A stretch of 64,000 bases of DNA from Bradyrhizobium sp. CIAT3101 (GCF_029714945.1 NZ_CP121634.1:2687001-2751000), one strand, 5' to 3'. Positions 24,785 through 33,678 are shown, counted from the stretch's first letter. Numbers and translations are program-made. Notes: generated from the sequence alone by a model not told the origin.

Positions 24785-25809
24785 CAAACAGTCTCCGTCA
24801 CCTTGCGCAAATTGCGCGGGCGGTCGGGATCGCGCCCGAGCCGGAGCGCAAGCGCCTCGGCAAGGCGGTAGAAGCGGTGGATCATGACGATGGGCTCCAG
24901 GAGCGTTGCCTCGACCTTTGCCGTCGCGAGACGATCCTCCTCATCGATACCGCCCGCTTCGATTGCAATCACCGTTGCGCCGGCCTTGGTCAGCGCCGTG
25001 AGCGTCGGCAGCATGCCTTCGCGCGCCGCGTCGGACGGCAGGAAGGCGATGACGGGGAAGCCCGGGGCTACGAGTTCGGCCGGGCCATGCAGCACCTCGG
25101 CCGCGGAATAAGCCTCGGCGTGAATCGCGCAGGTTTCCTTGAGCTTCAGCGCCGCCTCCGCGGCGATCGCAAGCGTGGCACCGCGACCGAGCACAAAAGC
25201 GCTGCGGGCATTTGCGAGCCTCTCGAGCATCGCCGCGGGTGGCGCCGTCCCTTGACCGCGCAGAATGCCAGGCAAGGCGGCGAGGGCGTCTGCGAGTTGC
25301 CGGTCCTCGCGCCAGGCCGCGACAAGGCTCGCGCCCGCGACAAGACCCGCAATCATCGATTTGGTCGCGGCGACGGAACGTTCCGTGCCTGCGCACAACG
25401 GCAGCAGCAGTTCGGCCTCTCGCGCCAGCGGAGAGTCGACGTCGTTGACCAGTGCGACGGCAAGCGCACCGCCGAGTCGTGCGGCGCGCTGCATTTCGAC
25501 GATGTCCGGGCTGCGTCCCGATTGCGAGATCGCGACGGAAACGCCGCCTTCGAGCCGCATCGGCGTACGATAGAGTGTCGCGATGGAGGGGCCGATGGAG
25601 GCACAGGGTACGCCCGAAACGATTTCGACGAGGTATTTCAGATAGAGCGCGCAGCAATCCGACGAGCCGCGGGCGATGGTTGCGACGAGGGGCGGGTCGA
25701 GGGTGCGCAGGCGCGCTCCCAGCTTGGCGAGCGGCTCCGCATTCTCGCTGAGCTGCCGCGCGACCGCATCGCCCGACTCGCCGATCTCCTGAAACATGAG
25801 GGTCGTCAT
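24784..25809 (-). CDS. SIS-domain glucosamine-6-phosphate deaminase (NagB-II/GlmS-isomerase type)
   Basis: The 341-residue protein carries two SIS domains and no glutaminase domain. Motifs are ARGSSDCCALYLKYLVE, SQSGRSPDIVEMQRAARLGGA, GTERSVAATKSMIAG and EAALKLKETCAIHAEAYSAAEVLHGP, the last typical of the isomerase half of GlmS. It most likely deaminates and isomerises GlcN-6-P to fructose-6-P. It overlaps the GntR gene (ATGA) upstream and nagA downstream. The symbol is left blank because NagB-II proteins are not orthologous to classical NagB. Confidence 0.85.
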   Translation of the reverse strand: MTTLMFQEIGESGDAVARQLSENAEPLAKLGARLRTLDPPLVATIARGSSDCCALYLKYLVEIVSGVPCASIGPSIATLYRTPMRLEGGVSVAISQSGRSPDIVEMQRAARLGGALAVALVNDVDSPLAREAELLLPLCAGTERSVAATKSMIAGLVAGASLVAAWREDRQLADALAALPGILRGQGTAPPAAMLERLANARSAFVLGRGATLAIAAEAALKLKETCAIHAEAYSAAEVLHGPAELVAPGFPVIAFLPSDAAREGMLPTLTALTKAGATVIAIEAGGIDEEDRLATAKVEATLLEPIVMIHRFYRLAEALALRLGRDPDRPRNLRKVTETV

Positions 25810-26561
25810 CGCTGCGACTTTCGGGCCGGTGGTGACAGCGTGAGTTCAGAGACGAAATCATACGCATCGGCGCGGTACCAGGATTTCGTGAATTCGACGC
25901 AGGATCCGTCGGCGAGATAGGCGATACGCTGGATATAGAGCGCCGGGCTGTTCGGTGCGACGCCGAGCAGTTCGGCATCCGTATGATCGAGGAGGGTCGC
26001 ACGTAATCGCTGCAGGCCCCGGGTGGGCTTGAAGCCGTTCGCGGAGAGCGCCTCGTAAAGCGAATCGCCGACTGACTCCTGTTCAGGAAGAAAACCGATC
26101 GGCACGGCGGCGCGCTCGATGGCCATGGGCGAACCGTCGGCCAGGCGCAAGCGTCCCAGTCGGAACACCCGTTCGTTCGGCCGTACGCCAAGCATCATGG
26201 CCTCTTCCGGCGTCGGGAGGAACACGCCGCGCTCGAGCTCGCGTGAGCTCGCCTCCAATCCGCGCAGCCGCATGTCTTCCGTGAAGCTCGTCAGGCGCGA
26301 GGAGGGCTGTTCGACGCGCGGCGTTGCACGATGGATGAAGGTGCCGGCGCCATGACGGTGAAACAGCACCCCTTCGGCGATCAAATCGGCAATCGCCTTG
26401 CGCAACGTGGTGCGCGATACCTCGAGCAGCTCGCACAATATGCGCTCGGCCGGAAGCAATTGCGTCTCCGCGAACCGTCCGGTCTCGATCTCGCGCCGAA
26501 GCGCGTCGACCACGGCCCGATAGAGTTTCTGGCCTGGCGCCGTCTCGACCGTCATGGACAT
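25806..26561 (-). CDS. GntR/HutC-family regulator with UTRA ligand domain
   Basis: The 251-residue protein has an N-terminal winged helix (about 10-75) with LPAERILCELLEVSRTTLRKAIADLIAEGVLFHRHGAGTFI. A UTRA domain (about 90-240) follows with RLADGSPMAIERAAVPIGFLP and the C-terminal AYLADGSCVEFTKSWYRADAYDFVSEL. Proteins such as NagR and DasR in this group respond to amino-sugar phosphates. It is encoded inside the operon it probably controls, and a palindrome near the divergent promoters (27501-27510) is the candidate site. The start is the first of two close ATG codons and overlaps the kinase gene. Confidence 0.88.
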   Translation of the reverse strand: MSMTVETAPGQKLYRAVVDALRREIETGRFAETQLLPAERILCELLEVSRTTLRKAIADLIAEGVLFHRHGAGTFIHRATPRVEQPSSRLTSFTEDMRLRGLEASSRELERGVFLPTPEEAMMLGVRPNERVFRLGRLRLADGSPMAIERAAVPIGFLPEQESVGDSLYEALSANGFKPTRGLQRLRATLLDHTDAELLGVAPNSPALYIQRIAYLADGSCVEFTKSWYRADAYDFVSELTLSPPARKSQR

Positions 26562-27430
26562 TGCGGGTCCTCCGCGAGCGTTCCACCGGCGAGCAGGATT
26601 GCGCCATCGACTGCGTCGCGCCGCGGCGGCGCGAGGCGCTTGGCCACATCAGGCGGCAAGAAGGGCCGCAAGGGCTCACCGAAGCCGCCGGCAAGCGCAA
26701 TGCGCTGCGCGCCGAGCGCCGTCAGCGCGTTTGCAAGCGTCGCGATCGCACCGGCTGCCTCGCCGACGATTTCGCGCGCGCGCATGTCTCCGGATCTGGC
26801 GACGTCCAGGATCTGGGGTGCAAAGGCGCCGTAGTCTCTGGGTCTCGCGTCCGCTGCCCAGCGGCTCATCCGTAACGGGTCGTCTTCGAAATGACGCCCG
26901 AGCGCTTGCGCGAGCCCGCTCATCGGTTCGAGGCCATCAATCGCACGCAGCGTCGCGCGCAACGCCGACTCGCCGAGGCGTGCGGCAGATCCGTCATCGC
27001 CGAGCCAGAAACCGCGTCCGCCAATGATGGTCGTTCGAGCTCCCACGCGAGCGATGCCCGCCGAGCCCGTGCCGGCGATGATGAGGCCGCCGTCGCCAAG
27101 GCCATTGGCACCAACGCAGGCGGCGACAGCGTCGTTGACAGCGACGATGCGGGCAAAGCCGGGCAGGGCGGCGGAGACGCGCTCGGCTTCCCTGTCGTCC
27201 GAAAGCCCCGCAAGGCTAAGGCCGACTGCGATCTCCTGCCTTGGCGCGCCGGCACTGATCGCGGATTCGATGGTTTCGCGCACGACGCGCATCGCCTCGT
27301 CGAAGTCGAGATAGATGTTCGAAGCCGGCCCGAGCCCGCGCCCGAGCTCTTGGCCTGACGAATCCCGCAGTCTCGCGCGGCAACGGGTGGCGCCGCCGTC
27401 TACTCCGAGAAAGAACCGGGCTGTCGCCAA
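26552..27430 (-). CDS. BadF/BcrA-family amino-sugar kinase (GlcNAc/MurNAc kinase-like)
   Basis: This 292-residue ASKHA kinase has the phosphate-1 loop FLGVDGGATRCRARL, the VNDAVAAC phosphate-2 segment, LIIAGTGSAGIARVG, GRGFWLGDDGSAARLGESAL and the C-terminal adenosine loop IALAGGFGEPLRPFL. Members of this family phosphorylate GlcNAc, MurNAc or glucosamine. The first gene of the minus-strand operon, it faces the MurQ-like gene across an 81-base divergent region. In context it should phosphorylate the amino sugar brought in unmodified by the ABC importer. Confidence 0.85.
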   Translation of the reverse strand: MATARFFLGVDGGATRCRARLRDSSGQELGRGLGPASNIYLDFDEAMRVVRETIESAISAGAPRQEIAVGLSLAGLSDDREAERVSAALPGFARIVAVNDAVAACVGANGLGDGGLIIAGTGSAGIARVGARTTIIGGRGFWLGDDGSAARLGESALRATLRAIDGLEPMSGLAQALGRHFEDDPLRMSRWAADARPRDYGAFAPQILDVARSGDMRAREIVGEAAGAIATLANALTALGAQRIALAGGFGEPLRPFLPPDVAKRLAPPRRDAVDGAILLAGGTLAEDPQCP

Positions 27431-27511
27431 GGAGCCTCCTAAAAATATTCTTAACGCCTCTAGACAAGTGGTATGTCACGTGGCTAAAACGAATACAAGA
27501 GGTATCTACCA
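27431..27511. promoter_or_regulatory. Divergent amino-sugar promoter with candidate GntR operator
   Basis: These 81 bases serve both operons. A near-palindrome GGTA-TC-TACC occupies 27501-27510, and the hexamer TGGTAT/AGGTAT recurs at 27469, 27500 and 27513. Repeated half-sites around a palindrome fit a dimeric GntR/HutC repressor. The palindrome overlaps the ribosome site AAGAGG (27497-27502) of the MurQ-like gene, so binding would block plus-strand transcription close to its start. Confidence 0.5.
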
Positions 27512-28465
27512 TTGGTATTCACGATGCTGGTACTGCCGAGCGCGGAGACGGGAGAGAGGTGCGGCGACACCGCTGACATCGTGACGACCGATGAAGCGGT
27601 GTTTGCAGACGCGATGCTTGCCTCCTACCGCCGGGCGATTGCTTCGGTTGCGGCTGCCTCAAAGGACATTCGCACGGCGGCACTTCGGCTCGCCGCCATT
27701 TGGCGGGCCGGCGGGCGTCTGGTCTTTGCCGGTGCGGGGTCTTCGGGCCTTGCGGCGGCCGCGGATGCTGCCGAGCTTCCCGGTACGTTCGGCCTTGACC
27801 AGAGCCGCATCGCAATTGTTCTGCCCGGCGGGACCGCCGAGCCATTTCGCATCGACGGCGCGGCGGAGGATGATGCTGTAGCCGGCGAGAGGTCCATGAC
27901 CGAGCTTGGCGATCTCTCCCGCGACGCGGTGATCGCCGTCTCGGCAAGCGGCTCGACGCCGTTCACCGTCGCCGCGGCCGCAGCGGCGCGCAGGCGCGGC
28001 GCCTTCGTGGTCGGCATCGCGCACCATCCGGCCTCTCCGTTGCTCGCAGGCGCCGACGCCTCGATCCTGCTCGAAAGCGGGGAGGAGGCGCTGCGCGGCT
28101 CGACGCGGCTTGCGGCCGGAGCCGCGCAAAAGGCCGCGCTCGGCATGCTCTCATCATTGATGGGACTCGAGCTCGGTCACATCCACCAGGGGCTGATGGT
28201 CAACCTGAAGGCCGATAATGCGAAGTTGCGGGAACGGGCGCGCGGGATCGTCGCATCGATCGCTGGTGTCAGCGATGCCAAAGCGGCGGCGGCGTTGCTT
28301 GAGGCAGGCGGCGATGTCAAGCCAGCGGTGCTGATTGCCCACGGCATCGCCAGCATGAGCGAAGCCGTCAACTGGCTCGCCGCTGCAGAAGGCCGCATAG
28401 ACGACGCGTTGCGCCGCGCAAAGGTCAACGAAATCGAGGGCGAAGGCCCGAACAAGGGAGCGTAG
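27512..28465 (+). CDS. N-acetylmuramic acid 6-phosphate etherase-like SIS protein
   Basis: The protein has 317 residues if started at TTG 27512, which has AAGAGG nine bases upstream; ATG 27524 is the alternative. The MurQ layout is visible: GAGSSG sugar-phosphate loop, ADAAELPGTFG with E88, GAAEDD with E119, SASGSTPFTV, and GSTRLAAGAAQKAALGMLSSLMGLELG...NLMVNLKADNAKLRERARGIV. E88 and E119 keep the 31-residue spacing of the two catalytic glutamates of MurQ. It should split MurNAc-6-P into GlcNAc-6-P and lactate. It lacks the Arg of the usual GTSGRLG loop, so a related lactyl or ether sugar is possible. It leads the importer operon. Confidence 0.75.
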   Translation: MVFTMLVLPSAETGERCGDTADIVTTDEAVFADAMLASYRRAIASVAAASKDIRTAALRLAAIWRAGGRLVFAGAGSSGLAAAADAAELPGTFGLDQSRIAIVLPGGTAEPFRIDGAAEDDAVAGERSMTELGDLSRDAVIAVSASGSTPFTVAAAAAARRRGAFVVGIAHHPASPLLAGADASILLESGEEALRGSTRLAAGAAQKAALGMLSSLMGLELGHIHQGLMVNLKADNAKLRERARGIVASIAGVSDAKAAAALLEAGGDVKPAVLIAHGIASMSEAVNWLAAAEGRIDDALRRAKVNEIEGEGPNKGA

Positions 28466-28466
28466 C

Positions 28467-29729
28467 ATGAGACGGACATTCAAGGCCGCATTGGGAACTG
28501 AGGTTGCCGCGTTGGCGTTGCTCGCGGGGCTGGCGTCGGCCCAGGCAGGTTCATTGAAGATCGAGAGCTGGCGTAACGACGACGCCGATATCTGGAATTC
28601 GAAGATCATTCCCGCTTTCAACAAACACTATCCCGACATCAAGATCGAATTCGCGCCGTCCGCGCCCAAGGAATACAACGCCGCTCTCAATGCGCGGCTC
28701 GATGGTGGCACCGCCGGCGACCTGATTACCTGCCGTCCGTTCGACGCCTCGCTCGCGCTCTATCAGAAACATCAGCTCGATGCTGTCGACGGCATCAAGG
28801 GCATGGACAATTTCTCTGATGTCGCGAAGGCCGCGTGGCAGACCGACGATGGCAAGACCACCTTCTGTGTTCCGATGGCCTCCGTGATCGCAGGGTTTAT
28901 CTACAACAAGGAAGCATTCGCCAAACTCGGCGTGTCCGAGCCGAAGACGCTCGACGAATTCCACGCCGTGCTCGAGAAATTCAAGAAGGACGGGACCTAT
29001 GTCCCGCTGGTGATGGGCACGGCTGATCAATGGGAGGCCGCGACCATGGGATTCCAGAATGTCGGTCCGGACTATTGGAAGGGCGAGACGGGTCGCGCCA
29101 ATCTGATTGCCGGCAAGGAGAAGCTCACCGATCCGCAATACGTTGCCGCCTTTAAGGAGATCGCGAACTGGGCACCGTATCTTGGATCGGGTTTCCAGGC
29201 GCAGACCTACGCTGACAGCCAGAACCTGTTCTCGCTCGGCAAGGGCGCAATCTATGCGGCTGGCTCGTGGGACATCTCGACATTCCGCGGCCAGGCGAAG
29301 TTTGCCATGGGGGCATTCCCGCCGCCGCAGCCGGCCGGCACGGCGGATTGCTATATCTCCGATCACACTGACATCGCGATGGGTGTCAACGCAGCTTCGA
29401 AGAACAAGGAAGATGCGAAGAAGTTTCTGGAATGGCTAACGACGCCGGAGTTCGCAACGATCTACGCCAACGCGCTTCCCGGCTTCTTTCCTCTCGCCAA
29501 GACGCCGGTGAAGGTCGATGACGACGTCGCGGCGACGATGGTCGGCTGGCGCCAGACCTGCAAGTCGACGATCCGCAACTCGTATCAGATCCTGTCTCGC
29601 GGTACACCAAACCTGGAAAACGAGCTTTGGAACGTGTCGGCGCAGGTCGTCAACGGCAAGCTGACGCCCGATGCTGCCGGCAAGCAACTGCAGGACGGCC
29701 TCGACAAGTGGTACAAGCCTGCCAAATGA
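28467..29729 (+). CDS. Sugar ABC transporter binding protein (extracellular family 1, CUT1)
   Basis: The protein has 420 residues with a signal peptide ending ASAQA (about residue 27). The family-1 solute-binding fold follows: LKIESWRNDDADIWNSKIIPAFNKHYPDIKIEF, LNARLDGGTAGDLITCRPFDA, PMASVIAGFIYNKEAFAKLGV and the C-terminal WLTTPEFATIYANALPGFFP. It starts two bases after the etherase stop. The neighbours point to an amino sugar (GlcNAc, MurNAc or a muropeptide sugar) as ligand. A hairpin after its stop probably keeps it in excess over the permeases. Confidence 0.87.
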   Translation: MRRTFKAALGTEVAALALLAGLASAQAGSLKIESWRNDDADIWNSKIIPAFNKHYPDIKIEFAPSAPKEYNAALNARLDGGTAGDLITCRPFDASLALYQKHQLDAVDGIKGMDNFSDVAKAAWQTDDGKTTFCVPMASVIAGFIYNKEAFAKLGVSEPKTLDEFHAVLEKFKKDGTYVPLVMGTADQWEAATMGFQNVGPDYWKGETGRANLIAGKEKLTDPQYVAAFKEIANWAPYLGSGFQAQTYADSQNLFSLGKGAIYAAGSWDISTFRGQAKFAMGAFPPPQPAGTADCYISDHTDIAMGVNAASKNKEDAKKFLEWLTTPEFATIYANALPGFFPLAKTPVKVDDDVAATMVGWRQTCKSTIRNSYQILSRGTPNLENELWNVSAQVVNGKLTPDAAGKQLQDGLDKWYKPAK

Positions 29730-29736
29730 AGCCAGT

Positions 29737-29771
29737 CCCTCTCTCCGCGCTTGCGGGGAGAGGGATTTTCC
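29737..29771 (+). terminator. Hairpin after the binding-protein gene (partial terminator)
   Basis: A 12-bp stem (CCCTCTCTCCGC / GCGGGGAGAGGG, one G-U pair) with loop GCTT is followed by ATTTTCC. It lies 7 bases past the stop and before the first permease. The same stem family occurs as the extragenic repeat at 20009-20126. It is likely a read-through terminator or mRNA stabiliser. Confidence 0.65.
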
Positions 29772-29866
29772 TTGTTCGACCTGCCTCCATACTTCGCTGA
29801 CTCGCGGCACCGGCCGCAGGCGCGGAGAGGGACGATAACGCACGCTAGGTTCAATCTCTTCCCGTC

Positions 29867-30817
29867 ATGCCCGAATCCGTTTCGAACATCACTGCCCAGA
29901 TGCCTCGCGCAAAACTCGCGGGCCTTCTGCTGTTCTTTCTCGGGCCGGCGGTGGCGATCTATACCCTATTCTCGATCTATCCGCTCGTTGCGACGATGAC
30001 GCTCTCCACCTATACGAGCGATCCGTCGGGAGCCCGGTCTTTCGTCGGGCTCGCCAATTTCGCGACGCTGCTCGGCGATGCGCTCTGGTCGAAGCCATTC
30101 TGGAATGCCTTCGGAAACAATCTGATCTTCTTCGCCGTGCACATGTGCGTGCAGAATCCAGTCGGTATCGCGCTCGCTGGATTGCTGAGCCTGCCGGGTC
30201 TGAGGCTCAAGGGATTTTATCGCACAGTCATGTTTCTGCCCACGATGCTTTCGGTTGTCATCGTCGGCTTCTCCTGGAACCTGATCCTTTCCCCGCTATG
30301 GGGCGTCGCTGCCGGCGCCTTGAAGGCCGTGGGTCTGGGCTCGCTGTTTGCTCCCTGGCTGGGGCTCGAATCGAGCGCGCTCGTGACGCTGTCCCTCATT
30401 TCCGTGTGGCAATTTGTCGGCATCCCGATGATGCTGATCTATGCCGCCCTGCTCAACATCCCCGAAGAATTGATCGACGCGGCACGCGTCGACGGGCTCG
30501 GACATTTCCGCATCTTCTTCCACATCAAGCTTCCGCTGGTCCTGCCGACGATCAGCCTGGTCTCGGTCTTGACCTTCGTTGCCAACTTCAACGCGTTCGA
30601 CTTGATCTATTCAATCAAGGGCGCGCTTGCGGGGCCGAATTTCGCGACCGACATTCTCGGCACCTTCTTCTACCGCACCTTCTTCGGCAATCAGCTGCAG
30701 CTCGGCAATCCGACCATGGGCTCCGCGGTCGCGACCGTCATGTTCCTTATCATCCTCGTCGGCCTCTGCCTCTATCTCTTCTTCGTGCAGCGGCGCATCC
30801 GCCGTTACGCTTTCTGA
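29867..30817 (+). CDS. Sugar ABC transporter permease, MalF/UgpA type
   Basis: The 316-residue permease has about six membrane spans, and its first helix (AGLLLFFLGPAVAIYTLFSIYPLVATMTLS) is typical of CUT1 permeases. The EAA loop that contacts the ATPase reads IPEELIDAARVDGLGHFRIFFHIKLPLVLP near residue 203. It pairs with the next gene. A 137-base gap with a hairpin separates it from the binding-protein gene, but no other promoter is obvious. Confidence 0.9.
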   Translation: MPESVSNITAQMPRAKLAGLLLFFLGPAVAIYTLFSIYPLVATMTLSTYTSDPSGARSFVGLANFATLLGDALWSKPFWNAFGNNLIFFAVHMCVQNPVGIALAGLLSLPGLRLKGFYRTVMFLPTMLSVVIVGFSWNLILSPLWGVAAGALKAVGLGSLFAPWLGLESSALVTLSLISVWQFVGIPMMLIYAALLNIPEELIDAARVDGLGHFRIFFHIKLPLVLPTISLVSVLTFVANFNAFDLIYSIKGALAGPNFATDILGTFFYRTFFGNQLQLGNPTMGSAVATVMFLIILVGLCLYLFFVQRRIRRYAF

Positions 30818-30830
30818 AAGGGACGGCGGG

Positions 30831-31664
30831 ATGACGGCGGAGCAGCGCGCAAGGAGCCTGAGCGTTCATCTCGTCCTGATCGCCTATAGCCTGCTGGCGG
30901 TCGGTCCAATCCTGCTCGTGGTCATGAATTCGTTCAAGGTGCGCAGCGCCATCTTCGGCAGCCCGCTTGCGCCGCCGGACGCCACGACTTTCAGCCTCGT
31001 CGGCTATGAGAAGGTTTTTCGCTCCTCCCATATCCTGACCTACTATTCGAATTCGCTGATCGTGACCCTCGTCAGCATGGGGCTCGTGCTGCTGTTCGGC
31101 GCGATGGCGGCCTGGGCGCTGACCGAATACCGCTTTCGCGGTTCGACGGCGCTGGCACTGTTTCTGTCGATCGGCATCATGGTTCCGATCCGGCTCGGGT
31201 CCGTCGCGATCCTCAATATGATGCGGTCCGCCGGCCTCAACGACACGCTGACGGCCTTGATCCTCGTCTATGTCGCGCAGGGGCTGCCGATGTCGATCTT
31301 CATCCTGAGCGAGTTCGTTCAGCAGATCCCCAAGGACCTGCGCGACGCGGCACGCTGCGACGGCGTGCCGGAAACCCGCATCTTCTTCGAGGTGGTCCTG
31401 CCTCTGCTGCGCCCGGCGATCGCGACGGTGGCCGTCTTCACGATCGTGCCGATCTGGAACGACCTCTGGTTTCCATTGATCCTGACGTCGAGCGATTCGA
31501 CCCATACGGTGACGCTCGGCGTGCAGCAGTTTCTCGGCCAATACATCACCGACTGGAATTCCGTGCTCGCCGCGCTGTCGATGGCGATCTTGCCTGTCGT
31601 CATCATCTACGTGATCCTCTCGCGCCAACTCATCGCAGGCCTCACCTCCGGCGCAGTCAAATAG
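30831..31664 (+). CDS. Sugar ABC transporter permease, MalG/UgpE type
   Basis: The protein has 277 residues from the ATG with GAAAGGGA nine bases upstream; the longer frame runs into the preceding permease and was rejected. It has six predicted membrane helices and an EAA loop IPKDLRDAARCDGVPETRIFFEVVLPLLRP near residue 180. It begins 13 bases after the first permease and forms the heterodimeric channel with it. Confidence 0.9.
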   Translation: MTAEQRARSLSVHLVLIAYSLLAVGPILLVVMNSFKVRSAIFGSPLAPPDATTFSLVGYEKVFRSSHILTYYSNSLIVTLVSMGLVLLFGAMAAWALTEYRFRGSTALALFLSIGIMVPIRLGSVAILNMMRSAGLNDTLTALILVYVAQGLPMSIFILSEFVQQIPKDLRDAARCDGVPETRIFFEVVLPLLRPAIATVAVFTIVPIWNDLWFPLILTSSDSTHTVTLGVQQFLGQYITDWNSVLAALSMAILPVVIIYVILSRQLIAGLTSGAVK

Positions 31665-31672
31665 GTTGTCAA

Positions 31673-32752
31673 ATGGCCAATCTGCGCATCGAGCACCTCA
31701 ACAAGCGTTATGGCGCGACGACAGTGCTCAACGATGTCAACCTGAGCATCGAGGACGGTGAGTTCGTCGTTCTCGTCGGCCCTTCAGGTTGCGGCAAGTC
31801 GACGCTGCTGCGCATGATTGCCGGGCTCGACGGTGCATCGGGCGGCGACATCCATATTGCCGGCAAGCTCGTCAATACGCTCGCGCCTGCCGAGCGTGGC
31901 ATCGCCATGGTGTTTCAGTCCTACGCGCTCTATCCACACATGAACGTGCGCAAGAACATGACGTTTGGGTTGAAGTTCACCGGAGTCCCGCCCGCTGAGC
32001 GCGATCGGCGCGTCTCGGAGGCGGCCCGCATGCTGCGACTCGATGAGCTGCTCGAGCGCTATCCACGCGATCTCTCCGGCGGCCAGCGACAACGCGTCGC
32101 GATCGGCCGCGCGATCGTGCGCGAGCCGGCCGTTTTCCTGTTCGATGAGCCGCTCTCCAATCTCGATGCGTCCCTGCGCGTCTCGACGCGCGTTGAGATC
32201 GCGAATTTGCACAGGCTGCTGAAATCCACCATCGTCTATGTCACGCACGATCAGGTCGAGGCAATGACACTCGCCGATCGGATCGTCGTGATGAACAAGG
32301 GTTGCATCGAGCAGGTCGGCAGGCCGCTGGATCTCTACTATGCGCCCGCCAATCTGTTCGTTGCCGGCTTCATCGGCTCGCCTGCGATGAATTTCTTCGA
32401 GGCCAAGGTCGGCAGTGTGGAGGGCGGATGCGCACGTGTGACTGGACCCGGCTTTCGTAACTTCGATTTGCCGGCGCCCTCATTGAAAATCGGCGACACG
32501 CTGACGGTCGGCGTCCGTCCGGAGCATCTTGTCCGGGGCGCCGACGGCGGATTCGTCGCCGAGGGCATCGTTGAGCTGGTCGAACGGCTTGGCGAGGCCT
32601 CGTTCGCCTATGTGCGCCGCGTCGACGGCAGGATGTTCGTTGTCGAGATCCGCGGCCGCCAGACGCCGGCGCCAGGCGAAACGGTGACGGTCGTTGCGGC
32701 GACTTCCGACGTGCACGTCTTTAATGCTTCCGGGTTGCGCGTTGCCTCATAG
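31673..32752 (+). CDS. Sugar ABC transporter ATP-binding protein, UgpC/MalK type
   Basis: The 359-residue ATPase has Walker A GPSGCGKST (about 37-45), Q-loop MVFQSYALYPHMNV, signature LSGGQRQRVAIGRAI, Walker B VFLFDEPLSNLD and H-loop YVTHDQVEAMTLADR. A C-terminal TOBE/OB regulatory region (about 235-355) follows, with GVRPEHL. It energises the two permeases encoded just upstream. The short gaps in this run suggest a single transcript from the etherase gene to here. Confidence 0.92.
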   Translation: MANLRIEHLNKRYGATTVLNDVNLSIEDGEFVVLVGPSGCGKSTLLRMIAGLDGASGGDIHIAGKLVNTLAPAERGIAMVFQSYALYPHMNVRKNMTFGLKFTGVPPAERDRRVSEAARMLRLDELLERYPRDLSGGQRQRVAIGRAIVREPAVFLFDEPLSNLDASLRVSTRVEIANLHRLLKSTIVYVTHDQVEAMTLADRIVVMNKGCIEQVGRPLDLYYAPANLFVAGFIGSPAMNFFEAKVGSVEGGCARVTGPGFRNFDLPAPSLKIGDTLTVGVRPEHLVRGADGGFVAEGIVELVERLGEASFAYVRRVDGRMFVVEIRGRQTPAPGETVTVVAATSDVHVFNASGLRVAS

Positions 32753-32809
32753 ATCGGCTAACGGTGCGACTTCGGTTGCATGCAGGTTCGGTGGCGCGAT
32801 CGTTCAATC

Positions 32810-33388
32810 ATGACAAATGTCGTACGCTATCTGACCCATCCTCAGGTGAGTATCGATCCGTCGATCCCCGTTCCGCGCTGGGGTCTGAGTGCGGTTGGGA
32901 AGGCGCGTACAGAAGCCGTGACGATCACCGGATCGCTGTCGGCTACCACGCGGGTCGTCTCCAGCGGAGAGCGGAAGGCGATCGAGACGGCTGAGATCAT
33001 TGCCGCAAAGCTGGGCGTTGACGTAGAGGTGTGCGATGCGATGCATGAGAACGACCGATCGGCCACGGGCTTCCTCGTCCCCGACGAGTTCGAGGCAGTG
33101 GCCAATCAGTTCTTCGGGCACCCCCGCATCAGCGTTCGTGGCTGGGAACGAGCGATTGACGCCCAGTTGCGCATTGTCCAGGAGGTAGAGCGCGTATTGG
33201 CGCACGACAGGCCGGGTGATGTGCTCCTTGTCGGCCACGGTGGCGTTGGTACTCTCCTATACTGCCATTATTCCGGTTTTGCGATTGCTCGCGCCCATGA
33301 CCAACCCGCTGGCGGCGGTTGCTTCTTCGCGTTTCGACTGCATGATCGTCGCGTGTTGCATGCGTGGCGTCGCCTCGAAGAGCTGTGA
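32810..33388 (+). CDS. Histidine phosphatase-like protein
   Basis: The protein has 192 residues from the ATG giving MTNVVRYLTHPQVSID; a start 10 codons upstream is possible and neither has a good ribosome site. It looks like a phosphoglycerate-mutase-type phosphatase: SSGERKAIETAEIIAAKLG supplies the second arginine, MHENDRSATGF the acidic residue, and LVGHGGVGTLLY the second histidine. The first signature is RYLTHP, not the usual RHG, so the nucleophilic His may be displaced. It follows the ATPase by 57 bases and may remove phosphate from a sugar phosphate, which is inference. Confidence 0.65.
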   Translation: MTNVVRYLTHPQVSIDPSIPVPRWGLSAVGKARTEAVTITGSLSATTRVVSSGERKAIETAEIIAAKLGVDVEVCDAMHENDRSATGFLVPDEFEAVANQFFGHPRISVRGWERAIDAQLRIVQEVERVLAHDRPGDVLLVGHGGVGTLLYCHYSGFAIARAHDQPAGGGCFFAFRLHDRRVLHAWRRLEEL

Positions 33389-33678
33389 TTTTCGCGAAGG
33401 GCAATCCCGATTGGACGATCCGTAGGAGTTCCCGAGCCAGTGGCGCTGGGCGCATCAGCCGCAGGCTTTGTCTCCGACGCGTTCGGACGACGCCAGACCG
33501 CGACACGCGGCGGCGGTGACGATCTTGCTGCGATCAGGCAGGCCACATCGTCTCTCGCGAGGGCGTCGAGAGGGTTGCATCCGTGAGCTTCCGAGGCGAA
33601 GAAACGTTGCAATGAAGGCACGACATCAAACGAAGGCGAGCATCTTACAACCGCCTCCGTCGAGACAGGAGCAGACCA
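33389..33678. other. Gene-free gap before the aldehyde dehydrogenase
   Basis: These 290 bases separate the amino-sugar operon from the next island. A very long antisense frame covers it but is a shadow of the aldehyde dehydrogenase gene. I see no conserved protein, hairpin or operator. The promoter of the dehydrogenase should lie here; AGGAG precedes its ATG. Confidence 0.4.
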
